In this document: in pieces, positions 23,872-32,379 of the stretch
Layout: every line of letters begins with the position of its first letter
How positions within the stretch are numbered: the first letter of the stretch is position 1
Origin: Herbaspirillum sp. YR522
Lineage (GTDB): Bacteria; Pseudomonadota; Gammaproteobacteria; Burkholderiales; Burkholderiaceae_D
Length of the DNA: 44,271 bases
NCBI RefSeq assembly: GCF_000282575.1
Contig: NZ_AKJA01000064.1
Location: 1 to 44,271 of the forward strand
Direction of reading: 5' to 3'
The notes under the pieces: model-generated
Told to the model about the DNA's origin: nothing
Database searches by the model: none
What the model saw: the letters and a program-made list of their open reading frames with translations, nothing else
Position numbers and translations under genes: made by a program

Positions 23872-24855
23872 TTGGATCAAGCAATTCCCGTCACCCGCCC
23901 CGCCCCCGCTGGCTGGACCACGACCACGGTGCAGGCATTGATGGCGCGTCCGTTGCTGGACTTGCTGTTCGAGGCGCAAAGCACGCATCGTCGGCATTTC
24001 ACCGCCAACGAAGTGCAATTGTCGACATTATTGTCGATCAAGACCGGTGGTTGTCCGGAAGACTGCGGTTACTGCTCGCAGTCGGCGCGCCATGCTGGCA
24101 CCGGCGTCGAGGCCACCCGCCTGATGGCGCCGGCCGAGGTGTTGCAGGCAGCCCGCCAAGCCAAGGCCGATGGCGCCACGCGCTTTTGCATGGGCGCGGC
24201 CTGGCGCAATCCGAAACAGCGTGACATGCCGGCGCTGACCGAGATGGTGGCGCAAGTGCGTGACCTGGGTCTGGAGACCTGCATGACGCTGGGCATGCTC
24301 GACGCCGACCAGGCCGATGCGCTCAAGGCGGCCGGGCTCGATTACTACAATCACAACCTGGATACGGCGCCCGATTTCTACGCCAACGTGGTGACCAGCC
24401 GACGCTACCAAGACCGCCTGGCCACGTTGCGCGAAGTACGCCAGGCCGGGATGCGGGTGTGCTGCGGCGGCATTATCGGCATGGGTGAAAGCCGCCGCCA
24501 GCGCGCCGGGCTGATTGCGCAACTGGCCAACCTCGATCCGGCGCCCGAGTCGGTGCCGATCAACCAGCTGGTGCCGATTGCCGGTACGCCCCTGGCCGAT
24601 ACGCCGGCCCTTGATCCGCTCGAATTGGTGCGCACCGTGGCCACTGCCCGCATCTGCATGCCCGATAGCATGGTGCGCCTGTCGGCCGGTCGGCAAGAGA
24701 TGGACGATGCGACGCAGGCACTGTGCTTTGCCGCCGGCGCCAATTCGATCTTTACCGGGGCGCGGTTGCTGACCACGCCCAACCCGCAGGCCGATCGTGA
24801 CCGCGACCTGTTCGAGCGCCTGGGGTTGCGACCGATGAGCGTGCCTGCTCGCTGA
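23872..24855 (+). CDS. bioB: Biotin synthase BioB
   Basis: Predicted 327-residue radical-SAM enzyme that inserts sulfur into dethiobiotin, the last step of biotin synthesis, in the cytoplasm. The [4Fe-4S] triad is Cys61, Cys65 and Cys68 in [43 protein letters not shown] and the late-domain RLSAGRQEM are all typical. The start is most likely TTG 23872, with GAGG eight bases upstream; the nearest in-frame ATG (23941) would cut conserved sequence. No bioA, bioF or bioD is adjacent. The BioR-type box upstream predicts repression when biotin is plentiful. Confidence 0.97.
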   Translation: MDQAIPVTRPAPAGWTTTTVQALMARPLLDLLFEAQSTHRRHFTANEVQLSTLLSIKTGGCPEDCGYCSQSARHAGTGVEATRLMAPAEVLQAARQAKADGATRFCMGAAWRNPKQRDMPALTEMVAQVRDLGLETCMTLGMLDADQADALKAAGLDYYNHNLDTAPDFYANVVTSRRYQDRLATLREVRQAGMRVCCGGIIGMGESRRQRAGLIAQLANLDPAPESVPINQLVPIAGTPLADTPALDPLELVRTVATARICMPDSMVRLSAGRQEMDDATQALCFAAGANSIFTGARLLTTPNPQADRDRDLFERLGLRPMSVPAR

Positions 24856-25019
24856 GGCGATGGCGGTCGATCGATGTACCCGACGTCGGCGGGGATCGGG
24901 TCAAGCCCGGTGCGCGGCGACCAGGAGAATTGCGCATGGCGGTCGGATGACTACCCGGCGGATTCGCCACCTGCGAAACAGGAAGCGGTCATCGCGGCAA
25001 TGGCGCCCGGATGACGCGA

Positions 25020-25196
25020 TCAATCGAGCCCTCGAGGGCCGATATCATGTGGCTTGAACCGTGGATCGTGTTCATGGTGCCAGATGCGATACCACAGGTA
25101 GACGCCGAAGGCGCAACCCGCGACCAGCACGTAGATGGCGTAGGCCAACAGCGCGCCGGGTCCGTACTCGATGAGCCAATCGATGATGATCTTCAT
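25020..25196 (-). CDS. Single-span membrane miniprotein A (58 residues)
   Basis: Predicted 58-residue protein with one hydrophobic segment at about residues 13-34 (ALLAYAIYVLVAGCAFGVYL). A short amphipathic N-terminus (MKIIIDWLIEYGPG) and a His/Asp/Pro-rich cytoplasmic-looking tail (WHHEHDPRFKPHD) flank it. A strong Shine-Dalgarno, GGGGAGGC, precedes ATG 25194-25196; the longer frame upstream has no such support. The 42-residue gene 135 bp upstream encodes an obvious paralogue. I do not recognise the family. Size and topology resemble accessory subunits of membrane complexes, which is only an analogy. Confidence 0.8.
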   Translation of the reverse strand: MKIIIDWLIEYGPGALLAYAIYVLVAGCAFGVYLWYRIWHHEHDPRFKPHDIGPRGLD

Positions 25197-25331
25197 GGCT
25201 GCCTCCCCTCGATAATGGCTGTACGCACGTCGCGCCCCAGGCGCATGACGGCCACAACCGATGCCGCGTGCGACGACACGCGGCATCACCCCTGCCGGCG
25301 CGCCCACCGGTGCGCCGGATGCCAGACCGGA

Positions 25332-25460
25332 TCAGTGACTGAAGCTGGACGTGCTGCGCCAGACATAGGCACCAAAGGCAAAACTGCCGATCAGCACGTA
25401 AGCCACGTACCAGATGAGGGCCTGGGCCCCGTAGGACATGATGAGTTCTATGAGATTCAT
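25332..25460 (-). CDS. Single-span membrane miniprotein B (42 residues), paralogue of A
   Basis: Predicted 42-residue protein starting MNLIELIMSYGAQALIWY, then VAYVLIGSFAFGAYVW, and ending RSTSSFSH. It aligns with miniprotein A across the whole hydrophobic region: both have an acidic residue then YG near residue 10, AL, Y-x-x-YVL in the middle, and AFG-x-Y-x-W at the end. GGAG lies seven bases before ATG 25458-25460. The paralogy and good ribosome-binding sites argue that both are real genes despite their size. They are probably cotranscribed (B first, then A), with the AT-rich region above 25461 as promoter. Confidence 0.75.
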   Translation of the reverse strand: MNLIELIMSYGAQALIWYVAYVLIGSFAFGAYVWRSTSSFSH

Positions 25461-25847
25461 GAGCGTCTCCACCTATTTTTTATGTGTCGCAGTAAAAGCA
25501 GAGACACCGGAATATCAAATAAGAAATAAATGGTCTTGTTATGTTTCTCGCCTTTGCAGCGCTCGACGCTGAACAAACGGCTCCCCTGTTATTCTTTGCG
25601 CCATCGAAATGGGCCACGGAATTTCCCGAATCCCGCACCAGACCTGAGGTCCAGAGTCATATTGCTCTAGCAAAATGATGAAGTAAAGAACCAACTATCG
25701 TGCAAAGCAGCAATTATTCGAGAAAAAGTATCTCGACAATTCTATTGCGCAGATAAAAGATTTACGAATTTCCTCGCGGAACTGCAGCTGGCGGACCTGC
25801 CATGGCGCCCCCGACCCCATCTTGCATCGCAATACGAAAAGTTTCGT
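25461..25847. other. AT-rich gene-free region upstream of the miniprotein pair
   Basis: About 390 bp of clearly lower GC than the surroundings, with short A/T runs. It must hold the promoter of the miniprotein genes on the minus strand and lies beyond the nhaA 3' hairpin. I could not fix convincing -35/-10 hexamers or an operator, and no open frame has a ribosome-binding site. Confidence 0.5.
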
Positions 25848-25870
25848 CTGCGTCGCGCCCGGCGACGCAG
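25848..25870 (-). terminator. Hairpin after nhaA, probable terminator
   Basis: CTGCGTCGC and GCGACGCAG form a 9-bp stem with a 5-base loop starting 9 bp after the nhaA stop. On the minus strand it is followed by ACGAAACTTTTCG, which can itself fold with its complement. The U-run is short and offset, so termination strength is uncertain. Confidence 0.45.
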
Positions 25871-25879
25871 GGCCATGCG

Positions 25880-27064
25880 TCAGGCGCGTTTCCACAGGAT
25901 GAGCGTACCCAGCAACCCGGCCAGCACCGATCCGCACAAGACCCCAAGCTTGAGCCGAATCTCGAAGTCGGCGCCCAGGCCCTCGAAGGCCAGGCCGCCG
26001 ATGAACAGGCTCATCGTGAAACCGATGCCGCACAACACGCACACACCCACGAATTGCCGCGTGCTGGCGCCTCCCGGCGCACTGGCCAGGCCACTGCGTA
26101 TCATCAGCCAGCTGGCACCGAACACGCCGATGGTCTTGCCCAATACCAGGCCGCCGGCAATCCCCAGCGGCACCGGGTCGAGCAGGCTGGCCAGCGACAT
26201 GCCCTGCAATGACACCCCGGCGTTGGCGAAGGCGAACAGCGGCAATACCAGGAATGCGACCCAGGGATGCAGGCCATGCTCGAGCGGACCGGCCAATGGC
26301 CGGCCATCGGCATGCCGCAGCGGGATCGCCAGCGCCGTCACCACCCCGGCCAGCGTGGCGTGGATACCCGACTTGAGCACGCAGACCCACATCACCAGGC
26401 CCACCAGCAGGTAGACATCGGCCCGGCGCACGCCGGCGCGGTTCATCGCCAGCAACAGCAGTGCCGCGCCGCCGGCGGCGGCCAGCATGCCGGGCGCCAG
26501 GCTATCGGTATAGAACAGGGCGATCACGACGATGGCACCCAGGTCGTCAATGATGGCCACGGCCGTCAGGAACACCTTGAGCGAAGTCGGCACGCGCGAC
26601 CCCAGCAGCATCACGATGCCGATGGCGAAGGCGATGTCGGTGGCCGCCGGGATCGCCCAGCCGCGCAGCGCCCGGGCGTCGTCCAGGTTGACCAGGGCGT
26701 AGATCACGGCCGGCACGATCATCCCGCCCAGCGCCGCGGCCGCCGGCAACAAGGCCTGGCGGCGCGAGGCCAGTTCGCCTTCGACGAACTCGCGCTTGAT
26801 CTCCAGGCCGACCAGGAAGAAGAACACCGCCATCCACAGGTCATTGACCCAGACCAGCAAGGGCTTGCTCAGCACCAGCAGGCCGCCGATATCGAGCGTG
26901 CCGGGGGTGCGGATGAAGGCTTGATAAAGCTCGCGCCAGCCCGAATTGCTGGCGATCAGCGCCAGCACGGCGGCCGCTGCCAACACCAGGCCGCCGGCGG
27001 CCTCATGGGCGAAGAAGCGGGCAAAGGCATTGCCTTTTCTGGATGTTGTTGGTTGGTTGCTCAA
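25880..27064 (-). CDS. nhaA: Na+/H+ antiporter NhaA
   Basis: Predicted 394-residue inner-membrane antiporter exchanging sodium for protons, close to the 388 residues of the E. coli protein, with about twelve hydrophobic segments. The signature regions are GLEIKREFVEGEL, IPAATDIAFAIGIVMLLGSR, the paired ion-binding aspartates in AVAIIDDLGAIVVIALF, and LPLFAFANAGVSLQ in the helix 10 region. The likely start is TTG 27062-27064, giving MSNQPTTSRKG with GGAG seven bases upstream. A TTG further upstream (27110) would add sixteen unsupported residues. It is monocistronic, and its promoter must lie in 27065-27150. Confidence 0.95.
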   Translation of the reverse strand: MSNQPTTSRKGNAFARFFAHEAAGGLVLAAAAVLALIASNSGWRELYQAFIRTPGTLDIGGLLVLSKPLLVWVNDLWMAVFFFLVGLEIKREFVEGELASRRQALLPAAAALGGMIVPAVIYALVNLDDARALRGWAIPAATDIAFAIGIVMLLGSRVPTSLKVFLTAVAIIDDLGAIVVIALFYTDSLAPGMLAAAGGAALLLLAMNRAGVRRADVYLLVGLVMWVCVLKSGIHATLAGVVTALAIPLRHADGRPLAGPLEHGLHPWVAFLVLPLFAFANAGVSLQGMSLASLLDPVPLGIAGGLVLGKTIGVFGASWLMIRSGLASAPGGASTRQFVGVCVLCGIGFTMSLFIGGLAFEGLGADFEIRLKLGVLCGSVLAGLLGTLILWKRA

Positions 27065-27153
27065 TGGCTGCTCCAGGAAGAGATGAATCGGACCCACGGC
27101 AGACTGTACCAACAGCGATGAGTTTCTCCAACTTGTGCGGGATTGTCGTCACG

Positions 27154-27174
27154 AAAAAAAAGGGGCCGCCCCCT
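27154..27174 (-). terminator. Rho-independent terminator of the universal stress protein gene
   Basis: On the minus strand AGGGG-GCGG-CCCCT is followed by a run of T residues (27154-27160). It lies about 80 bp downstream of the stress-protein stop codon and insulates it from nhaA on the same strand. Confidence 0.75.
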
Positions 27175-27251
27175 CCACGAGAACGACCCCACCCACGCCA
27201 AAAAATCGTCGGGCCCCGGCCTGGCCCCGCTGCATGCCGGCCGGTTGCGGA

Positions 27252-27689
27252 TTAACGCAACACCAGCACCGGCACCCTGCTCTGCGCCAGCACCTTTTGC
27301 GTCTGGCTGCCCAGCAGCACGCGCTGCAATGCCGATCTGGCAGGCGCGGCCATGAAGATGGCATCGCATTGCTCGCGCTCGGCCACCCGCATGATCTCTT
27401 CATAGGGTTGTCCGCCCTCGGCCACCTGCACGGTACACGGCACACCCTGCTGGCGCGCCAATTCCGAAATCAGCCGGACACTGGCCAGGGCGCGATCGCG
27501 CCCGGCCTGGCCGGGCTGCTGGGGGTCGACCCCGCAATTGGCCTCGGTGACCGACATGGCGCGCAGCCTGGCGACCACCGACAGGCCGACCAGTCGACTG
27601 CCGCATTGGCCGGCCAGCGCGATGGCGGCCTTCATCGATTCGTTGCACAGCCTGGAGCCGTCAGTGGCAAGCAGGATTTTCTTGAACAT
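27252..27689 (-). CDS. Universal stress protein, UspA family
   Basis: Predicted 145-residue cytoplasmic UspA-domain protein. It opens with KKILLATDGSRLCNESMKAA, the ATP-binding Asp strand, and ends with LLGSQTQKVLAQSRVPVLVL. The full nucleotide loop G-2x-G-9x-G-S/T is incomplete: APARSALQRVLLGSQTQ keeps the last Gly-Ser but lacks the leading glycines. ATP binding may therefore be altered. A perfect GGAGGG ribosome-binding site precedes it. The FNR-type box at 27765-27778 suggests induction when oxygen is low, common for such genes in betaproteobacteria. A terminator follows. Confidence 0.94.
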   Translation of the reverse strand: MFKKILLATDGSRLCNESMKAAIALAGQCGSRLVGLSVVARLRAMSVTEANCGVDPQQPGQAGRDRALASVRLISELARQQGVPCTVQVAEGGQPYEEIMRVAEREQCDAIFMAAPARSALQRVLLGSQTQKVLAQSRVPVLVLR

Positions 27690-27764
27690 GATGGAGCCCT
27701 CCTTGAGTGCTCGGATGCACGCGATCCGATGGCTTCATCGTAGGCCGGCGCCGCGTGGCGCAAA

Positions 27765-27778
27765 TTGATGTGGGTCAA
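27765..27778 (-). promoter_or_regulatory. FNR/Anr-type box upstream of the universal stress gene
   Basis: On the minus strand TTGACCCACATCAA matches the FNR/CRP-fold consensus TTGAT-N4-ATCAA with one change. Its centre is 82 bp before the start codon, which fits an activator site near -41 and a leader of about 40 nt. Confidence 0.65.
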
Positions 27779-27974
27779 GCGGGGATGGAGTGATGGAGAC
27801 GGCTGGCGCGGGTTTGCGCTGGATCAACAGGACCCGGCCCGATGCTCGACAGCCGGTGCGGGATGGTACCGGCGCGCGGGTACCGCGGCGGCATGCCGGT
27901 ATCGCGCTGCGGGTGCCGCCGGGAAAGGTGTTGCGGGCCGACGCGCGCGGCGCGCTATCGGCCCGGCATGCAGG

Positions 27975-28775
27975 CTACGCGGGCTTGAACGCCAGGAACT
28001 GCTTGATCAGCACTTCCAGCACTGGCTTCAATTGCGCCGACAGGCTGGCGTCGAGCGCATAGGGTGCCTGCTCCTGCATGTAGCTGCGTTGCGCCAGTTC
28101 CAGCTGCACGGCGTGCACGCCATTGGCTGGCTGGCCGTAGGCGCGGGTGATGTAGCCGCCCTTGAAGCGGCCATTCAATACCGCCGGATAGTGTGGCGCC
28201 AGCTGCTGCGCCTGCGCCAGCAATGCCTCGGCCACGCCCGGCGCGCACGATGCGCCACTGGCCGAACCGAAGTTGAACACCGGCAGCTCGCCCTCGAAAA
28301 GGTGCGGGATCAGCGAACGGATCGAGTGCGCGTCCCACAGCAAGGCATAGCCGTGGATCGCCTTGATGCGCGCCAACTCGGCGGCCAGCGCGTTGTGATA
28401 CGGGTGCCAGTACAGCGGCAGGCGACGCGCGGTCTCGGCGGCATCGGGCTCCATGCCGGGACGATACAGCGGCACGTTGTCGAAGGTGGTCAGCGGACAC
28501 AGGCCGGTGGTGTTCTGGCCCGGATACAGGCTCTGGCCATCGGCCGGCCGGTTCAGGTCGATCACGTAGCGCGAATACACGGGGCGGATGGTCGATACTC
28601 CCAACGACTGCGCAAAGTCGTACAGCTCGGCGATGTGCCAGTCGGTGTCGTCGACCTGCAGTCCGGTGTCGCTGTAGACCGGCTTCAGGTCATCCGGCAG
28701 TTGGGTGCCCACGTGTGGCATCGAGATCAGCAGCGGGCTGGTGCCCTGCTGCAGCTTGAACACTTCTGGTTTCAT
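27975..28775 (-). CDS. hutG: N-formylglutamate deformylase HutG
   Basis: Predicted 266-residue cytoplasmic amidohydrolase that splits N-formyl-L-glutamate into glutamate and formate, the last step of the five-step histidine pathway. Family signatures include LLISMPHVGTQLPDDL, SRYVIDLNRPADGQSLYPGQ and the metal-site segment LWDAHSIRSLIPHLFEGELP. The C-terminal part has GRFKGGYITRAYGQPANG. The length is normal for HutG. It lies 15 bp after hutF, which makes its substrate, so the two are one operon. No terminator was recognised after it; the 196 bp down to the FNR-type box contain nothing I can name. Confidence 0.95.
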   Translation of the reverse strand: MKPEVFKLQQGTSPLLISMPHVGTQLPDDLKPVYSDTGLQVDDTDWHIAELYDFAQSLGVSTIRPVYSRYVIDLNRPADGQSLYPGQNTTGLCPLTTFDNVPLYRPGMEPDAAETARRLPLYWHPYHNALAAELARIKAIHGYALLWDAHSIRSLIPHLFEGELPVFNFGSASGASCAPGVAEALLAQAQQLAPHYPAVLNGRFKGGYITRAYGQPANGVHAVQLELAQRSYMQEQAPYALDASLSAQLKPVLEVLIKQFLAFKPA

Positions 28776-28790
28776 TGGGTTACTCCCTTG

Positions 28791-30206
28791 TCAGTCGTTG
28801 AGCAGGTCGGCCACGGCGGCGCGATAGTCGGCGCCGGCCTGCTGTTCGAGTTCATGACGGCCATGGCTGACCGTCAGGCGGCCGCCGACATACACATCGC
28901 GTATCGGCTGGCCATCGTGTTCGCAAAATACCAGCGCCGACAACAACTGCGCCGGGGCGCGATCGGCCAGGTTGACGTCGTCGCCGTCGAGCACCACGAA
29001 GTCGGCCCGCTGCCCGGGCGCCAGTCCGGCCACACGGCGCCCGGTGGCCAGCGCCCCACCGGCCACGGCCTGCCCGAACAGCCGATCGGCAACCGCCGGC
29101 ATGGACTGGCTGGCCAGCACATTGCGGCGGCGATGATGCAGCCGCTGGCCGTATTCGAGCAGGCGCAACTCGGCCCGCAGGCTGATGGCGATATTGCTGT
29201 CGGAGCCGATGCCCCAGTTGGCGCCATCGGCCAGCAGCCGTGGCGCGTCGACCAGGCCGTCGCCGAGATTGGCCTCGGTGGTCGGGCACAGCCCCACTAC
29301 GGCACCGCTGGCCGCGACTGCGGCGTATTCGTCGTCCGACATATGGGTGGCATGCACCAGGCACCAGCGGGTGTCGAGCGATTGCTGCGACAACAGCAAC
29401 TGCACCGGACGCTGGCCCGACCAGGCCACGCAATCGTCGACTTCGGCGGTCTGCTCGGCAATATGGATGTGAATCGGCGCGTCGTCGCCGCCGGCCTGGG
29501 CGCGCAGGCCACCGACCAGCTCGGCCAGGCCCGCGGCGTCGACCGCCCGCAGCGAATGCGGCGCCACCCCATAGCGACGGCTGGCGTCTTCCGGCATGAC
29601 CTGCTGCAGCCGCTGGCGCAAGTCGAGCATCCATTGCGGCGACGAGATGAAGCGGGCCTGGTGCGGCAGCGGGGTCTTGGCGCCAAAACCGCCATATTGG
29701 TACAGCACCGGCAGCAGGGTCAGGCCGATGCCCGCCTCGTGCGCCGCGCGTGCCACCCGCAGCGACAGCTCGGCCGGGTCGGCGTAGGCCTGGCCGAGCT
29801 GGGCATGGTGCAAATAATGGAATTCGCATACCGAGGTGTAGCCGGCCTTGAGCATCTCGATATACAGGTGGCGGGCGATGGCCTGCAGGTGATGCGGCTG
29901 CAGGCGCTGGGCAAAGCGGTACATCAGCGTGCGCCAGCTCCAGAACGAGTCGGTCGGGCTGCCCATGGTCTCGGTCAGGCCGGCCATGGCGCGCTGGAAG
30001 GCGTGGGAATGCAGGTTGGGCATGCCGGGGATCACCGGGCCGGCCGCGGCCGGGGCGTCGCCGCGGGCGCAGTCGGCGCTCACCTCGACCAGCTCGCCAC
30101 TGGCGTCCCAGCGCAACATCACGTTGCGCCGCCAGCCATCGGCCAGCAGCGCATCGGCGCAAAAGAGACGATGGCCGGGGGCCTGGAATGGGATCGGATT
30201 GGTCAT
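28791..30206 (-). CDS. hutF: Formimidoylglutamate deiminase HutF
   Basis: Predicted 471-residue zinc amidohydrolase converting N-formimidoyl-L-glutamate to N-formyl-L-glutamate and ammonia. The metal-binding N-terminal segment is PGMPNLHSHAFQRAMAGLTE near residue 65. The later ligands are HIHIAEQTAEVDDCVAW, CLVHATHM and the catalytic aspartate in NWGIGSDSNIAIS. GALATGRRVAGLAPGQRADF closes the barrel and returns to the composite beta domain. Its presence defines the five-enzyme (HutF-HutG) route rather than the formiminohydrolase route. It is encoded 15 bp before hutG and 44 bp after hutD. The ribosome-binding site is weak. Confidence 0.95.
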   Translation of the reverse strand: MTNPIPFQAPGHRLFCADALLADGWRRNVMLRWDASGELVEVSADCARGDAPAAAGPVIPGMPNLHSHAFQRAMAGLTETMGSPTDSFWSWRTLMYRFAQRLQPHHLQAIARHLYIEMLKAGYTSVCEFHYLHHAQLGQAYADPAELSLRVARAAHEAGIGLTLLPVLYQYGGFGAKTPLPHQARFISSPQWMLDLRQRLQQVMPEDASRRYGVAPHSLRAVDAAGLAELVGGLRAQAGGDDAPIHIHIAEQTAEVDDCVAWSGQRPVQLLLSQQSLDTRWCLVHATHMSDDEYAAVAASGAVVGLCPTTEANLGDGLVDAPRLLADGANWGIGSDSNIAISLRAELRLLEYGQRLHHRRRNVLASQSMPAVADRLFGQAVAGGALATGRRVAGLAPGQRADFVVLDGDDVNLADRAPAQLLSALVFCEHDGQPIRDVYVGGRLTVSHGRHELEQQAGADYRAAVADLLND

Positions 30207-30250
30207 GATTGTCTTATATCGGGTTCTACGCTGGACACTGCGAAATGGTG

Positions 30251-30844
30251 TCAGCGGCGTTGCACACGCACCGCCAGCACCACCGCGTCGGCCGCGCAGT
30301 GCAGCGCGGGCATGGCCTGGCCTTGGTGCAGGCGGACGAATTCACCGCTGCCCAGCGGGAGTTGCCGGCCGGCGTCCGACAGCTGCGCCTGGCCCTGCGC
30401 CACATACAGCAATACGGTGTCGGGCGGCAGCAAGCGCGCGTCCTGCTGCCTCAACACCTGCAGTTCGGCTTGCGCCTGGTCGCGCCGCACCATCAGGTTG
30501 AAGTCCTGGCAGGGGGTGCCATCCAATACCACGCTCACCCGCGCTTCGCCGGTGAAGCGGTGCGGCGCGAAGGGCGTGCGCAAGTCATGCGAAGGCTGGC
30601 CCTCGGCGTGCATCACGAAACCGGCACCGCCCAGCAGCACGATGGTGCGATCGATGCCCTCGAAGCTGGAGAACGCGCCGTCCTGCACCACATCGGCCAC
30701 GCTGGCGCGCCAGACGAAATCGGCGTAATCGGCGCCGGGCGGTTCCACATGCAACTCGCGGGTGGCGCCGCCGCCGTTCTTCCAGGGCATCGCCGCCAGC
30801 GCACCCAGGCTGCCACTGGCAGCCACCAGGGTGCTAGGCGCCAT
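30251..30844 (-). CDS. hutD: HutD family protein
   Basis: Predicted 197-residue bicupin-like protein of the HutD family. The diagnostic N-terminal signature [19 protein letters not shown] is at residues 19-37, followed by [20 protein letters not shown] and [12 protein letters not shown]. HutD is not an enzyme of the pathway. In Pseudomonas it limits hut over-expression, probably by binding a pathway intermediate. The start overlaps the end of the ABC ATPase gene by 11 bp, linking it to the importer operon as well as to hutF and hutG downstream. Confidence 0.93.
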   Translation of the reverse strand: MAPSTLVAASGSLGALAAMPWKNGGGATRELHVEPPGADYADFVWRASVADVVQDGAFSSFEGIDRTIVLLGGAGFVMHAEGQPSHDLRTPFAPHRFTGEARVSVVLDGTPCQDFNLMVRRDQAQAELQVLRQQDARLLPPDTVLLYVAQGQAQLSDAGRQLPLGSGEFVRLHQGQAMPALHCAADAVVLAVRVQRR

Positions 30845-31607
30845 GGGCCACCTCGCGCGCCAGCATGGTCTGCAGGAAGCTGCGGGTACGCGCCTCGCGC
30901 GGGGCGCCGAAGATCTGCGATGGCGGACCGGCCTCGACGATATTGCCGTGGTCCATCACCACCACCACATCGGCCACCTCGCGGGCAAAGCCCATTTCAT
31001 GCGTGACGATGAGCATGGTCATGCCCTCGCCTGCCAGATTCTTCATCACCTGCAATACCTCACCCACCAGTTCCGGGTCGAGCGCCGAGGTGGGCTCGTC
31101 GAACAACATCACCTTGGGTTGCATGGCCAGCGCGCGGGCGATCGCCACGCGTTGCTTCTGGCCGCCCGACAGCGTGCCCGGATAGACCCTGGCCTTGTGT
31201 TCGAGACCGACCTTGGCCAGCAATTGCATGCCCTGCTCGTCGGCCTGGCGCCGGCTGAGGCCACGTAGCGCGATCGGCGCCAGGGTGATGTTGTCGAGCA
31301 CCGTCAGGTGCGGAAACAGGTTGAACGACTGGAACACCATGCCGACCTCGGTGCGCAGGGTATCCAGCTTGGCCTCGGGCATCATCTGCCCGTTCTGCAC
31401 CACCGGATGGCCGCAGGCGACGATGGTGCCGCCCTCGGCCGTCTCGAGGCCATTGAGGCAGCGCAGGAAGGTGCTCTTGCCCGAGCCGCTGGGGCCGATC
31501 ACCACCACCACCTGGCTGGGCTGGACGGCGAAATCGATGCCGGTCAGCACCTGGTGCTGGCCAAACGATTTCTTCAGGCCACGGACGTCGATAATGGCTT
31601 GGCTCAT
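30834..31607 (-). CDS. Polar amino-acid ABC transporter ATP-binding protein (GlnQ/HisP type)
   Basis: Predicted 257-residue ATPase of the polar amino-acid importer family. It has Walker [10 protein letters not shown] near residue 36, Q-loop [17 protein letters not shown], signature [17 protein letters not shown], Walker [18 protein letters not shown] and [16 protein letters not shown] with the switch histidine. FNLFPH and [12 protein letters not shown] are hallmarks of this subfamily. The start is ATG 31605-31607, which shares its A with the permease stop (TGATG). The frame is open far upstream inside the permease gene but that is a shadow. It couples to hutD downstream by an 11-bp overlap. 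Confidence 0.95.
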   Translation of the reverse strand: MSQAIIDVRGLKKSFGQHQVLTGIDFAVQPSQVVVVIGPSGSGKSTFLRCLNGLETAEGGTIVACGHPVVQNGQMMPEAKLDTLRTEVGMVFQSFNLFPHLTVLDNITLAPIALRGLSRRQADEQGMQLLAKVGLEHKARVYPGTLSGGQKQRVAIARALAMQPKVMLFDEPTSALDPELVGEVLQVMKNLAGEGMTMLIVTHEMGFAREVADVVVVMDHGNIVEAGPPSQIFGAPREARTRSFLQTMLAREVAHGA

Positions 31608-32272
31608 CACACTCTCCCTTCCGAACGCAGGACTTTCTCGATACGACGCAAAATCAGCGTGGTCACGCTGGTCAGGACCAGGTAGATGACGGCGATGACC
31701 AGGTAGACCTCCAGCGAACGATACGAGGTGCTGATGATCTTCTCGCCTTCGTGCATCAGGTCGGCAATGGTCAGCAGCGACACCAGCGCCGAGTTCTTGA
31801 TCAGGGCGATGAATTCGTTGCCCAGCGGCGGGATCATCCGCACGAAGGCCTGCGGCAGGATCACGCGCCGCATCGCCAGCTTGTAGGGCAGGCCCAGCGA
31901 GCGCGCCGCTTCCATCTGGCCACGCTCGATCGACTGGATCGAGCCGCGCACGATCTCGGACACATAGGCGGCGCTGTAGATGCCCAATCCCAGGATGCCG
32001 CACACATAGGCGGGCAGCAAGATACCGAAATGCGGCAGGCCGAAGAACCAGATGAACAGCTGCACCAGCAGCGGCGTGCCACGCACCAGCGTCAGGTAGA
32101 CGGTGCATATGCCATAGATGAAGCGGCGTTGCGGCGCCAGCCGTCCCAGGCCCACCAGCAAACCCAGCAGGCATCCCAGCACCAGCGCCGCGGCGGTGAT
32201 CTCCACCGTGACGGCGGTACCCGTGGCGAGCGCATGCCAGCTAGCCCAGACGGGCGAAAAGTCGAAATCCAT
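31607..32272 (-). CDS. Polar amino-acid ABC transporter permease (HisM/GlnP type)
   Basis: Predicted 221-residue inner-membrane permease with about five hydrophobic segments. The family motifs are [20 protein letters not shown] in the early half. In the later half, the EAA loop includes [20 protein letters not shown] followed by [20 protein letters not shown]. Only one permease gene is present, so the transporter probably works as a homodimer. The binding-protein gene lies 107 bp upstream across a terminator-like hairpin, and the ATPase gene follows immediately. Confidence 0.94.
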   Translation of the reverse strand: MDFDFSPVWASWHALATGTAVTVEITAAALVLGCLLGLLVGLGRLAPQRRFIYGICTVYLTLVRGTPLLVQLFIWFFGLPHFGILLPAYVCGILGLGIYSAAYVSEIVRGSIQSIERGQMEAARSLGLPYKLAMRRVILPQAFVRMIPPLGNEFIALIKNSALVSLLTIADLMHEGEKIISTSYRSLEVYLVIAVIYLVLTSVTTLILRRIEKVLRSEGRV

Positions 32273-32337
32273 AGGGGGCTCCAGAGACGGATGCGGCCTC
32301 GATGCGAGGCCGATCGATCATGCAGTGAAGGAGAAGG

Positions 32338-32366
32338 AAAAACCGCCGGCCCGGGCGAGCCGGCGG
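32338..32366 (-). terminator. Terminator-like hairpin between binding protein and permease genes
   Basis: On the minus strand CCGCCGGC and GCCGGCGG form an 8-bp GC-rich stem with an 8-base loop, followed by TTTTT. It lies 14 bp after the binding-protein stop and 65 bp before the permease start. Partial termination here would give much more receptor than membrane components, a usual strategy in ABC importers. Confidence 0.75.
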
Positions 32367-32379
32367 CGGGCAGGACGTG

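Noticed and set aside
27765..30728. 987-codon open frame on the plus strand
   Set aside because: It lies antisense to hutG and hutF, has no family motif, is rich in His/Gln/Arg as expected from the reverse of GC-rich coding DNA, and lacks a ribosome-binding site.
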